Source of the DNA: Paracoccaceae bacterium
GTDB lineage: Bacteria > Pseudomonadota > Alphaproteobacteria > Rhodobacterales > Rhodobacteraceae
NCBI GenBank assembly: GCA_030750975.1
Contig: JASMHC010000016.1
Span: 62,001 to 126,000 of the forward strand
Direction of reading: 5' to 3'
Length of the DNA stretch: 64,000 bases
The notes beneath the pieces were generated by a model that saw only the letters and a list, made by a program, of their open reading frames with translations, ran no database searches and was not told where the DNA came from. Shown here piece by piece: positions 43,917 to 52,180 of this stretch. The stretch's first letter is position 1; every line of letters begins with the position of its first letter. Made by a program: the position numbers and the translations under genes.

Positions 43917-44047
43917 GGAATTCCTCCCGTTTCATGAAATGCGGTCTGGTGCTCCTCAACACCGGGCCGCGGGCACAGATTGTGCAAAGTAATTATCGCG
44001 TTGAACAAGAAAATTTCGCAACAACTGCTTTTGAGGAAATAATTTTT

Positions 44048-44065
44048 TTGTAAATTGAATTACAA
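44048..44065. promoter_or_regulatory. Inverted repeat between the binding-protein gene and the XRE regulator
   Basis: TTGTAA-N6-TTACAA in the AT-rich 211-base divergent region (43917-44127), 62 bases before the regulator start. A candidate operator for the regulator encoded next door, controlling itself and the transporter-acsA genes. The rest of the gap is AT-rich with no clear further motif. Confidence 0.5.
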
Positions 44066-44127
44066 GTATGTTAACGAATGTGTAAAAAGATTTTCTCGCA
44101 ACCGCAGAAAGTGATTGAAATTAAAAG

Positions 44128-45432
44128 ATGAGTTCCGCACGTAAACTTTCCTCGATCGGGTCGCGAATACGCGAACGACGCATGTTGTTGGGAACCCGGC
44201 AATCTGCTTTGGCCAAGCAAATCGGGATTTCACCGGCATACCTTAATCTGATCGAGCATGACCGGCGCAGAATCGGCGGTAAATTGTTGTTGGACATTGC
44301 CGAACGTCTGGAAATCGATCCGAATGTCCTGCGAGAAGGGGCCGAAGCGGCCCTGGTATCTGAGCTTCATCACGCCGAGGCGGATGCCTCGGACGTTGCG
44401 GTCGAACATGAAAGAGCCGATGAGTTTGCCGGCCGCTTTCCGGGCTGGGCGCAACTGGTTTCCGCGCAGCATCGCGAAATAGGCTCGCTTCGCTCGGCCG
44501 TTGAAACATTGAACGACCGCTTGTCCCACGATCCGTTCTTGGCGGATGCCATTCACGAAATTCTGTCGACCGTCACCGCGATCCAGTCCAGTGCGTCAAT
44601 TCTGGTTGAGGCGGAAGATATTGAAAAAGAATGGAGAGACCGGTTTCAGCGCAACATTTTTGAAGACAGCAGCCGTCTGTCGGAAACCAGTCAGTTGCTG
44701 GTCGGCTATCTTGACCCCGGACGCGAGGATGAATTCGCCCCGTCAAGCGCAGAGGAAGAACTGGATCGGTTTCTTAAATCCCGGAATTATTCCTTTTCCG
44801 AATTGGACGAAAATCCGGCGACCGAACCTGCGGCGGTGGTTGAGAACGAAACCTTTCACACCCCTTCTGCGAAACAGGCGGCCATAAAATTCATGACGCA
44901 GTATCGCGAAAGCGTGGCGCGGCTTTCGGATAGTCAGTTATTCGCGATTGAGGCGCAAACCGAAGATCCGTCCGAAATTGCCCGCATGGCGGACGTGCCT
45001 GTTACCGAGGTGATGATGCGCCTGGCCTTTCGTGCGCCCGGACAGGGGCGGGCCGAGTTTGGCTATGTCGTTGCCGATGCGTCGGGTGCGTTGCTTCTGA
45101 AGCGGCCGATCACAGGGTTTGCCATGCCAAGTCTGGGGCAGGCCTGCCCGCTTTGGCCATTGTTCAAGTCTCTTTCGCGGCCACTGGTGCCCATTCGGGA
45201 ACCCGTCATACAAATCGGGCGCGATTCCGTGGCTATGGCGAGTTTCGCGATTGCGCTTCCTGTGGAAACTTACGGCTATGGCGAGGAACCGCGCTATCAT
45301 GCGCATATGCTGGTGAAAGCCGCCGATACGGATCAGGTCGATCCGCAATCTGTCGGCGTCAACTGCCGGATATGTTCGGTTGCGGACTGTCAGGCGCGAC
45401 GCGAGGCCTCAATCCTGTCGGATGGGTTTTGA
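44128..45432 (+). CDS. XRE-family short-chain fatty-acid regulator (ScfR/RamB-like)
   Basis: A 434-residue regulator. The N-terminal helix-turn-helix (about 8-65) includes RQSALAKQIGISPAYLNLIEHDRR. The C-terminal part is the DUF2083-type domain ending in NCRICSVADCQARREASI, where closely spaced cysteines may bind metal. Members such as RamB and PrpR-like proteins control acetate and propionate metabolism. Placed divergently from the transporter-acsA genes, it likely regulates them in response to an acyl-CoA. No strong ribosome-binding site is visible. Confidence 0.85.
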   Translation: MSSARKLSSIGSRIRERRMLLGTRQSALAKQIGISPAYLNLIEHDRRRIGGKLLLDIAERLEIDPNVLREGAEAALVSELHHAEADASDVAVEHERADEFAGRFPGWAQLVSAQHREIGSLRSAVETLNDRLSHDPFLADAIHEILSTVTAIQSSASILVEAEDIEKEWRDRFQRNIFEDSSRLSETSQLLVGYLDPGREDEFAPSSAEEELDRFLKSRNYSFSELDENPATEPAAVVENETFHTPSAKQAAIKFMTQYRESVARLSDSQLFAIEAQTEDPSEIARMADVPVTEVMMRLAFRAPGQGRAEFGYVVADASGALLLKRPITGFAMPSLGQACPLWPLFKSLSRPLVPIREPVIQIGRDSVAMASFAIALPVETYGYGEEPRYHAHMLVKAADTDQVDPQSVGVNCRICSVADCQARREASILSDGF

Positions 45433-45490
45433 CAAGGCCCCGCAAACTGGCAATAGTTGAAACAAATAACAAAAGCGCACAGGCCGGCTC

Positions 45491-45859
45491 ATGGGGAAGT
45501 CAGTTCTCTTAATCGAAGACGAACCGAACATTATCGAAGCGATCAGCTATATCCTGTCCAAAGATGGCTGGCGTGTTGCATCGCATTCAAACGGCGCAAC
45601 CGCGCTTGACGAAATCAGCCGCCGTGCGCCGGATGTGGTCATTCTGGATGTCATGCTGCCCGGCAAGACCGGATTTGAGGTTCTGCGCGATTTGAGAAAC
45701 GAGGACGGTTTAGCCCATATACCGGTCTTGATGCTGACAGCCCGCGGGCAGACCAAAGACCGTGAACTGGCCGAAAAGGTGGGGGCCACGCATTTCATGA
45801 CAAAACCGTTTTCGAATTCCGAGGTGCTCGACAAAGTGCGGGCGATGGTGGGCGGTTGA
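45491..45859 (+). CDS. Single-domain response regulator
   Basis: A 122-residue CheY-like receiver with no output domain. Acidic pocket in LLIEDEP, phospho-acceptor Asp53 in VVILDVMLPG, Thr83 in LMLTARG and Lys105 in MTKPF. It overlaps the next small gene by 4 bases and precedes the sensor kinase, its likely partner. With no DNA-binding domain, it must act through protein contacts or a phosphorelay. Confidence 0.9.
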   Translation: MGKSVLLIEDEPNIIEAISYILSKDGWRVASHSNGATALDEISRRAPDVVILDVMLPGKTGFEVLRDLRNEDGLAHIPVLMLTARGQTKDRELAEKVGATHFMTKPFSNSEVLDKVRAMVGG

Positions 45860-46143
45860 GCCGCGAAACACGCACCATCTATCTTGAGCGTTCAAGCTAT
45901 CGTCGGCGGCGGGCGCGGGATGCGGCGCGATTGTTGCCTTTTTTGGCTCTGGTTCTGTTTTTCATTCCGGCTCTTTGGCAAATCAGTTCGGAAAGCGCCG
46001 GTATCAGCGCCAAGTCTGCCTTGGTCTTTCTGTTTCTGGCATGGATCGCGGTCATTGTGCTTTCGTTTTTTCTGGCGCGTTATCTGAAAGCTCCGGTCGT
46101 CAAGGAAAGCGACCCCCAAAGCGAAACGGCCGGTCATGATTAA
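45856..46143 (+). CDS. Small membrane protein linking response regulator and sensor kinase genes
   Basis: A 95-residue protein with two hydrophobic segments (about 26-46 and 55-75), a basic N-terminus (SSYRRRRARDAARLL) and a polar tail. It overlaps the response-regulator gene by 4 bases and the kinase gene by 8, so its production is coupled to both. I do not recognise the family by function; it may assist the kinase in the membrane. Confidence 0.75.
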   Translation: MSRETRTIYLERSSYRRRRARDAARLLPFLALVLFFIPALWQISSESAGISAKSALVFLFLAWIAVIVLSFFLARYLKAPVVKESDPQSETAGHD

Positions 46144-48799
46144 CACGCTGGTCGTTGTTTCACTTGCCTATGTCGCGGCATTATTCCTGATCGCTTTTTA
46201 TGCCGAGCGTCTTGCCGCGCGTGGAAAAGGGGCCTGGCTGCGAAGCCCGCTTGTTTATACATTGTCCCTGTCAATCTATTGTACCGGATGGACATTTTAC
46301 GGCGCCGTAGGGTCGGCTGCGCGGGGTGGGTTGGAGTATCTGGCCATTTACCTTGGCCCAACCCTAGTCCTTGTCGGATGGTGGTGGATCCTGCGCAAGA
46401 TCGTGCGGATCGGCCGGGCGCAACGGATCACCTCAATCGCGGATATGATTTCGTCGCGCTATGGCAAATCCAACTCGATTGCGGTCGTTGTGACGATCAT
46501 GGCCGTCGTTGGCGTGACCCCCTATATCGCGCTACAGCTTCAGTCTGTGTCCCTGTCATTTAATACCTTTCTTCAGTTTTCAGGCGAGGAACCGCGATAT
46601 CTGGACAGCCAAAGCACCGCATTCTGGGTTGCCGTTGGTCTAGCCATTTTCACGATCATATTCGGGACGCGAAATCTTGATGCCAACGAACGCCACCACG
46701 GGGTTGTTACCGCGATTGCGGTTGAGGCTGTCGTCAAACTGGCCGCCCTGGTCACGCTTGGTATTTACGTCGTTTGGGTTCTGTTCGGCGGTGTCAGCGA
46801 AACCATGGCCGCAATAGATCAATCCGCGATCAACGTCTGGCAGTTCGATGGTGCGCGTTGGACCAGCATCATGTTTCTATCCGCAGCCGCGTTTATCGCC
46901 CTGCCGCGGATGTTTCAGGTGATGGTCGTGGAAAACGAAGACGAAAGCCATTTGTTTACCGCCAGTTGGGCCTTCCCGATATACGTGCTTTTGGTAAGCC
47001 TGTTTGTTGTGCCTATCGCCATCACCGGGCTTGAAAAATTCCCCAGCGATGCCAATCCCGATCTGTTCGTTTTGACCGTACCGCTTAGCGAAGGTCGCAA
47101 CGGACTGGCGATGTTCGCCTTTATCGGCGGGTTTTCGGCCGCAACTTCGATGGTGATCGTTGCCGCCATCGCCCTGTCGACCATGTTGTCGAACCATGTG
47201 GTCATGCCCATCTGGCTGGCGTTTTCGGACAATCGAGTTTCTGTTGCGGGGGATGTTCGCCAGATCGTTCTATTCGCGCGACGGCTGTCCATTGGCGGTG
47301 TGGTGACGCTGGGATATTTTTATCTGAAAATTTCCGGCGGGGGGGCCGCGCTTGCGTCGATCGGGCTGATTTCCTTTGCCGGGGTCGCTCAGCTTTTGCC
47401 CGCTATGATGGGCGGTATCGTGTGGCGGGCGGCCAACAGATTTGGCGCACTTGCGGGCCTGCTGACCGGCTTCACCATTTGGGCGTACACACTTTTCCTG
47501 CCCAGCTTTGGTCCGGATGCCATACTATCGTCGAGCATTCTGAACGAAGGCCTTTTCGGACTGCAATGGCTGCGCCCATACGCTTTGTTCGGGATTTCGG
47601 GCATGGACAATCTTGTCCACTCGTTGTTCTGGAGTATCTCGCTTAACCTGCTTGTTTTCGTCGTGGTCTCGCTTTTGACCTTTCCAAACCCGCTGGAGCG
47701 ACTTCAAGGTGCGCAATTCGTCAACGTATTCGACCATACGGTCGGTGCCAGCACCTGGACAAAAGGGCGGGCCGAGACCGAGGATTTGTTGATCATGTGC
47801 CAACGGATCATCGGCCCGCAGGAAGCGCAGGAATTGTTCAAACAAGAGGCGGGCCGGCAAGGGAAAATCGGGTATCTTCCTGATACAACACCGGAATTCC
47901 TTCAAACGCTTGAGCGTGAATTGGCCGGGTCGGTTGGCGCTGCAACGTCGCATGCGATGATCGCACAAATCGTCGGACGGTCCAGTGTTTCGGTCGATGA
48001 CCTGATGCGCGTTGCCGATGAAGCGGCCCAGATCATGGAGTATTCCAGCCAGTTGGAAGCCAAAACCGAAGAGCAGGCCCGAACGGCCCGCCAGCTGACG
48101 GAAGCCAATTTGAAACTGACAGCAATATCTGAACAAAAGGACGCTTTCCTGTCCAAGGTCAGCCATGAATTGCGCACCCCGATGACTTCCATCCGGGCGT
48201 TTTCTGAAATTCTTGGCGAGACAGAAGATTTGGCAGATGACCAACGGTCAAAATATGCGGGGATTATTCACGGCGAAACCATCCGGTTGACGCGCCTGCT
48301 GGACGATTTGCTGGATCTGAGCGTGTTGGAGAATGGCGAGGTCAAGCTTAGCTATTCCAGATGCAATCTTGGTGCGATCATTGATCAGGCCGTGGCGGCG
48401 ACAAACTTTGTTGATTCCCATTTGGCGCTCAGACGCGATAAGCCGTCCGAAGATATCTGGGTTGTCACCGATCAGGACAGGTTGTCACAGGTTATCATCA
48501 ACCTGATCACCAATGCGGCCAAATATTGCGATAACCGGTCTCCGCTTCTGAAGATTTCCGTCCGGCGTAGCGACAAAGGGGTTCAGATAGATTTTGTGGA
48601 CAATGGCAGCGGTGTTTCGCGGGAAAATCAGGATGTTATCTTTGAAAAGTTCTCGCGTGCGACGGATCGATCTTCGGGGGCCGGTCTGGGGCTTGCCATT
48701 TGTCGCGAGATCATGAGCAAGCTGGGCGGTTCAATCAACTACGTACCGGCCCAGGGCGGTGCTGTTTTCCGCGTTCTGGTGCCGCTGAGCCAAAATTAA
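46136..48799 (+). CDS. SLC5-type transporter/histidine kinase hybrid sensor (CrbS-like)
   Basis: An 887-residue sensor. Residues about 1-480 form a sodium-solute symporter-like (SLC5/PutP) region of about 13 helices. A STAC segment follows (TWTKGRAETEDLLIMCQRI). Then a coiled linker, HisKA with His677 in SKVSHELRTPMTSI, and an ATPase domain with the N box NLITNAAKYC and G boxes DNGSGVS and GAGLGLAI. CrbS kinases of this architecture control acetyl-CoA synthetase in Vibrio and Pseudomonas. Here an acsA gene lies 7.5 kb away. There is no PAS domain. Starts at ATG 46136. Confidence 0.88.
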   Translation: MINTLVVVSLAYVAALFLIAFYAERLAARGKGAWLRSPLVYTLSLSIYCTGWTFYGAVGSAARGGLEYLAIYLGPTLVLVGWWWILRKIVRIGRAQRITSIADMISSRYGKSNSIAVVVTIMAVVGVTPYIALQLQSVSLSFNTFLQFSGEEPRYLDSQSTAFWVAVGLAIFTIIFGTRNLDANERHHGVVTAIAVEAVVKLAALVTLGIYVVWVLFGGVSETMAAIDQSAINVWQFDGARWTSIMFLSAAAFIALPRMFQVMVVENEDESHLFTASWAFPIYVLLVSLFVVPIAITGLEKFPSDANPDLFVLTVPLSEGRNGLAMFAFIGGFSAATSMVIVAAIALSTMLSNHVVMPIWLAFSDNRVSVAGDVRQIVLFARRLSIGGVVTLGYFYLKISGGGAALASIGLISFAGVAQLLPAMMGGIVWRAANRFGALAGLLTGFTIWAYTLFLPSFGPDAILSSSILNEGLFGLQWLRPYALFGISGMDNLVHSLFWSISLNLLVFVVVSLLTFPNPLERLQGAQFVNVFDHTVGASTWTKGRAETEDLLIMCQRIIGPQEAQELFKQEAGRQGKIGYLPDTTPEFLQTLERELAGSVGAATSHAMIAQIVGRSSVSVDDLMRVADEAAQIMEYSSQLEAKTEEQARTARQLTEANLKLTAISEQKDAFLSKVSHELRTPMTSIRAFSEILGETEDLADDQRSKYAGIIHGETIRLTRLLDDLLDLSVLENGEVKLSYSRCNLGAIIDQAVAATNFVDSHLALRRDKPSEDIWVVTDQDRLSQVIINLITNAAKYCDNRSPLLKISVRRSDKGVQIDFVDNGSGVSRENQDVIFEKFSRATDRSSGAGLGLAICREIMSKLGGSINYVPAQGGAVFRVLVPLSQN

Positions 48800-48854
48800 C
48801 CGTTTCCCAACCAATTAAGCATTATCTGGGTGCCTCGTTGCCTTGATCATTGCT

Positions 48855-49769
48855 ATGCCAATTTCTTCAGAACAATCCGTGTTGCGCCAGAAAGCCAATC
48901 GATCAGACACCCCGAAACGTGGCAACACGGGTGTTTTCGGCCGCCCATTGATACGGGCCGCCGAAAGCGAATTGGGATTGAAACTGGTTGTTGGATCAGA
49001 GCGATCCGATAAACTGGGATTGCAGGATGTTCTTGATAAGGCCGATGACCAGATGTTTTTGGTGCTGGATGGCCCCGAAGGGCAAACCGGTGCCATGCTT
49101 TTTGATCAGGGCTTTGTCTCGCAAGTCACCGAGTTTCTGACCATGGGCCGGATTGGCCCCGCTGTGCATCGCAAGATGACCCGCACTGACGCCGCCTTGT
49201 TGCAGCCCTTTGTGGACAAGGCTTTGTCCAGGCTTCACGCGGCCGATAACGGGGCAGAGCTTTTTCGGTTTGGTGCCTTTGTTCCGGATGCCCATGGGCT
49301 TGGGATTCTTCTGGAGAACACGCAGTTTCAACTTTGGACGGTGCAGGTTGATATCAGCGAGGGTGAAAATCAGGCAGATATTTGCCTGATGTTGCCCCAG
49401 CGTCGATCAACGCAAAAAGATGCGGCTGATGCCGGTCAGACCACGAAACGGGCACCTTCACTGCGTGCCACCCTTATGGACACACAAGTTTCTGTGACGG
49501 TGTCGCTTTGTACATCGCGGCTGTCTTTTGATGCGCTTCGCAGTCTTAAGCCGGAAGACATTATTCCGCTGCCCTCTGGCGCATTGAAACAAGCAGCTTT
49601 GACATGCGGGGGCGAACCTATTGCCGAAGGAACATTGGGGCAGTTGAACGGCCATCGGGCCGTTAGGATTTCAGGGCAGATGGCCCAGATGCTGCATGGT
49701 CCGGCGCAGACTACAGACGTTTCAACGCCACAGCCGTCACCCGGTTCGGAACTTGCCTTACCGGTGTAA
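48855..49769 (+). CDS. FliM/FliN-family (SpoA-domain) protein, orphan
   Basis: A 304-residue protein with a FliM-like central region and a C-terminal SpoA domain (LSFDALRSLKPEDIIPLPSGAL and GQLNGHRAVRISGQM), as in flagellar switch proteins. No flagellar genes adjoin it. It follows the sensor kinase by 55 bases on the same strand. It may be the FliM-like protein known in Rhodobacterales flagellar systems, or a switch-like protein used elsewhere. The ATG at 48855 is preferred to an in-frame TTG at 48843. Ends with an Ala/Pro-rich tail. Confidence 0.72.
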   Translation: MPISSEQSVLRQKANRSDTPKRGNTGVFGRPLIRAAESELGLKLVVGSERSDKLGLQDVLDKADDQMFLVLDGPEGQTGAMLFDQGFVSQVTEFLTMGRIGPAVHRKMTRTDAALLQPFVDKALSRLHAADNGAELFRFGAFVPDAHGLGILLENTQFQLWTVQVDISEGENQADICLMLPQRRSTQKDAADAGQTTKRAPSLRATLMDTQVSVTVSLCTSRLSFDALRSLKPEDIIPLPSGALKQAALTCGGEPIAEGTLGQLNGHRAVRISGQMAQMLHGPAQTTDVSTPQPSPGSELALPV

Positions 49770-49772
49770 ACA

Positions 49773-49800
49773 TGGGCCTTGGAGGGATATCCAAGGCCCA
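49773..49800. terminator. Bidirectional hairpin between convergent genes
   Basis: TGGGCCTTGGA-N6-TCCAAGGCCCA is an 11-base stem between the FliM-like gene and the convergent membrane-protein gene. No long T run, yet the position suits termination from both sides. Confidence 0.7.
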
Positions 49801-49808
49801 ATTCCTGA

Positions 49809-50243
49809 TCAGACGGGTTCAGGCATGGCCAGATCCAGCCGAGTTTTCAACGCCGGTGCAATGAACATCCCGGCAGCCATGGCAACGACAAAGACGATAC
49901 CGCCAATCCCGCCGATACTGAGCGAAGCAATCGCGGGGCCGGGACAAAGACCGGCAAGCGCCCAGCCCATCCCGAACATCGTGGACCCGATCACCAGATT
50001 GCGATCCGCCTGCGCCGCAGGGGGCTTGGGAAACTCGCCACCAGCCAGGGGGCGACGGTTTCGGGTAAGACGCCACGCGATGGCCATCGGAAGGATGGCC
50101 CCGCCCATGACGAATGCCAGCGTCGGGTCCCAATCGCCGAATATGTCAAGCCAACCCTGTACCTTGGTCGTGTCGATCATACCCGAGACCGTCAGGCCTA
50201 TTCCAAACAGGCTTCCGGCAATCAATGCATAAAGATTTCTCAT
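49809..50243 (-). CDS. YeeE/YedE-type membrane protein, half-size (PmpB-like)
   Basis: A 144-residue membrane protein with about four helices, one half of a split YeeE/YedE transporter. It begins MRNLYALIAGSLFGIGLTVSGM and has the conserved GMGWALAGLCPGPAI, whose cysteine is the likely sulfur-relay residue. It overlaps the preceding gene by ATGA, and the two halves presumably pair. PmpAB genes accompany blh and bigR in other alphaproteobacteria and are linked to sulfide export or thiosulfate handling. Confidence 0.82.
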   Translation of the reverse strand: MRNLYALIAGSLFGIGLTVSGMIDTTKVQGWLDIFGDWDPTLAFVMGGAILPMAIAWRLTRNRRPLAGGEFPKPPAAQADRNLVIGSTMFGMGWALAGLCPGPAIASLSIGGIGGIVFVVAMAAGMFIAPALKTRLDLAMPEPV

Positions 50244-50668
50244 CAGATGATCTCCAGTACATGACGGGCAAAGATCATCATCGCGCCGCCTGCCATGATG
50301 TAAAATACAGTGGCAACAAAGCCGCGAAGCGACAGACGCGAAATGCCGCAAACGCCGTGACCTGACGTGCAGCCATTGGCAAACCTGGTGCCGATCCCGA
50401 CCAAAAGTCCGGCGGCAATAACGACCCAAAGGTTTGTCGTCAAATTTGTGTTCACTTCCCGGTAAAACGGGATGATGAACATCGGCGCGACAAGAAGGCC
50501 CGCCAAAAAGTAGATGCGTTCCCTTGCGGTGTTGCGGCCCGAACCATCAACCAATCCACCGATAATTCCACTGGCCCCCATTATCCGGCCATTGGCCAAA
50601 AGATAGACAGCGCCTGCCATCCCGATCAGCAAGCCGCCGATCAGGCCCCAAATCCAATCCTGTTCCAT
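50243..50668 (-). CDS. YeeE/YedE-type membrane protein, half-size (PmpA-like)
   Basis: A 141-residue membrane protein with about four helices and the family motif GTRFANGCTSGHGVCGISRLS, containing two cysteines, a hallmark of YeeE/YedE transporters. Pairs with the overlapping gene at 49809-50243. Downstream of the persulfide-dioxygenase-like gene, from which a hairpin separates it. Confidence 0.85.
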   Translation of the reverse strand: MEQDWIWGLIGGLLIGMAGAVYLLANGRIMGASGIIGGLVDGSGRNTARERIYFLAGLLVAPMFIIPFYREVNTNLTTNLWVVIAAGLLVGIGTRFANGCTSGHGVCGISRLSLRGFVATVFYIMAGGAMMIFARHVLEII

Positions 50669-50728
50669 TTTCGCGTTTCCTGTAAGTGGTTTAGAGGGCG
50701 ATCTTAAAGTCGCCTCTCGTCGTGCAAA

Positions 50729-50757
50729 CTGGCGGTCCCATTTTTTGGGGCCGCCAG
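50729..50757 (-). terminator. Hairpin between the persulfide-dioxygenase-like gene and pmpA
   Basis: CTGGCGG and CCGCCAG with inner CCC/GGG pairs form a stem with a T-rich loop, 8 bases past the upstream gene's stop on the minus strand. Probably a partial terminator or stabiliser within the operon. Confidence 0.6.
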
Positions 50758-50765
50758 AAGTTTCG

Positions 50766-51629
50766 TTAGATTTTGTTGACTGGGACTTTCAGGAACACAT
50801 CGCCCTTTTCGTCCGCCGGAGGCATCTGGCCCGCGCGCATGTTGACCTGAAGTGACGGGATAATCAGCTTCGGCATCGCCAAAGTCGCGTCGCGCGTGTC
50901 GCGCATTTCGACGAATTCCTCTTTTGATTTCCCTTGTCCGATATGAACATTGGCGGCTTTCTGCTCGGCCACGGTGGTTTCCCACGCATATTCGTCACGG
51001 CCCGGTGCCTTATAGTCATGGCCGACGAAAATTCGGGTCTCGTCCGGCAGCGAAAGGATCTTCTGGATCGAGTTGAACAGCGTTTCAGACGAACCGCCGG
51101 GGAAGTCACATCGCGCGGTGCCGAAATCGGGCATGAACAGCGTATCGCCAACAAACGCGGTGTCGCCAATCACATAGGTCAGGCAGGCCGGCGTATGGCC
51201 GGGGGTGTGCAGAACATCGCCGCGCAGCTGTCCGATATGAATGCTGGAGCCTTCGACAAACAACTCGTCAAACTGAGAGCCATCGCGTTCAAATTCGGTG
51301 CCTTCGTTGAAGACTTTGCCAAACGTATCCTGAACGATTTTGATATTGTCGCCAATGCCGATTTTTCCGCCCAGTCGCTCCTGAATATAGGGTGCGGCTG
51401 ACAGATGGTCCGCGTGGACATGGGTTTCGAGGATCCACTGAACCTCAAGCCCTTCCGATTTTACATAGTCGATGATCTCATCGGCGGATTTCGTGTCGGT
51501 GCGACCCGAAGAATAGTCAAAGTCCAGAACGGAATCGATGATGGCACAGGCATTACCGTTCGGATCCTTGACAAGGAAGGATATGGTATTCGTGGCTTCG
51601 TCAAAGAAGGCTTTTACGTCGGGTGTCAT
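50766..51629 (-). CDS. blh: Metallo-beta-lactamase-fold persulfide dioxygenase-like protein (Blh type)
   Basis: A 287-residue enzyme of the ETHE1/Blh group, which oxidises persulfides to sulfite. Metal motif THVHADHLSAA, later His in HTPGHTPACLTY, Asp in FVGDTLFMPDFG and His in FVGHDYKAPGRDE, the set expected for a mononuclear iron site. There is no fused rhodanese domain, so persulfide supply must come from elsewhere. With the PmpAB-like genes it matches the blh-pmpAB part of BigR operons, but no bigR is adjacent; the ArsR gene at 16530 is the candidate regulator. Confidence 0.85.
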   Translation of the reverse strand: MTPDVKAFFDEATNTISFLVKDPNGNACAIIDSVLDFDYSSGRTDTKSADEIIDYVKSEGLEVQWILETHVHADHLSAAPYIQERLGGKIGIGDNIKIVQDTFGKVFNEGTEFERDGSQFDELFVEGSSIHIGQLRGDVLHTPGHTPACLTYVIGDTAFVGDTLFMPDFGTARCDFPGGSSETLFNSIQKILSLPDETRIFVGHDYKAPGRDEYAWETTVAEQKAANVHIGQGKSKEEFVEMRDTRDATLAMPKLIIPSLQVNMRAGQMPPADEKGDVFLKVPVNKI

Positions 51630-51666
51630 AGCGTCTCTCCGTGTTCTCTGGGAATGTATATGATTG

Positions 51667-51684
51667 TTGGAATATGTATTTCAA
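51667..51684. promoter_or_regulatory. Inverted repeat upstream of blh, candidate persulfide-regulator operator
   Basis: TTGGAATA-N2-TATTTCAA matches in 7 of 8 arm positions and lies 38 bases before the blh start. It shares the AATATGT core with the perfect repeat before soxV at 17353, suggesting the same ArsR-type repressor serves both sulfur loci. Confidence 0.5.
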
Positions 51685-51782
51685 GGGGTGTTTTGACCTG
51701 CATCAATATAAATATCTCACCCTCATGATTTAGTGCCCTTTGACGGCAATTCTAGCTGTAAACATTGAAATCGGAGACTGAA

Positions 51783-51971
51783 ATGCCTGCGCATGTTTAT
51801 GCCGACATCACCAAACTTCTGGAAAAATGGATAGAAGAAGGCGTGAGCGCCGAAGCTCAGGCGGGTGCCCTTCAGCAGGCTTTGGATGACGTGTCCGCGC
51901 GAATTGCCCCGGCCAAAGTGCCCAGCGAAGCCGGTTCAGACGACGACGAATTTGATAATATGCCGGTCTGA
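51783..51971 (+). CDS. Small acidic hypothetical protein
   Basis: A 62-residue protein, MPAHVYADITKLLEKWIEEG at the start, then a predicted helix and an acidic tail (GSDDDEFDNMPV). No signal peptide or membrane segment. The start at 51783 follows CGGAGAC, a fair ribosome-binding site. Not recognised by function. The gap to the next gene is occupied by repeat copy B. Confidence 0.6.
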   Translation: MPAHVYADITKLLEKWIEEGVSAEAQAGALQQALDDVSARIAPAKVPSEAGSDDDEFDNMPV

Positions 51972-52037
51972 GGCCGGTTTGCGTTCTCTGCACTTGTCTG
52001 CAAATCCGAAATTTGCTCAACTGCTTCAAGTATTTGA

Positions 52038-52153
52038 TTAAAAGCGTTTCGAGATTAACCTGAGACAAAAGTTGATTGCGAAACGCCCGCAACGCCTTTA
52101 AGCACCGCGCGTTTCGCCACATTGTTGTGCAGCAACAATATGTCGAAACGCTT
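52038..52153. repeat. Structured intergenic repeat, copy B (MITE-like)
   Basis: About 116 bases. Perfect 11-base terminal arms AAGCGTTTCGA (52042-52052) and TCGAAACGCTT (52143-52153). Shares with copy A the left half GCGTTTCGAGATTAACNTGAGAC...AGTTGATT and the right half CGCGCGTTTCGCC. The inner right stem is ATTGTTG...CAACAAT here, different in sequence but equal in pairing to copy A (AAAACC...GGTTTT). Confidence 0.75.
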
Positions 52154-52180
52154 GAAGTGCTTGAACGCAGGAGGGTGGCC

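Noticed and set aside
52076-52180. Upstream start for the FadJ-like gene
   Set aside because: This part lies in the intergenic repeat, and AGGAGG is correctly spaced for GTG 52181.
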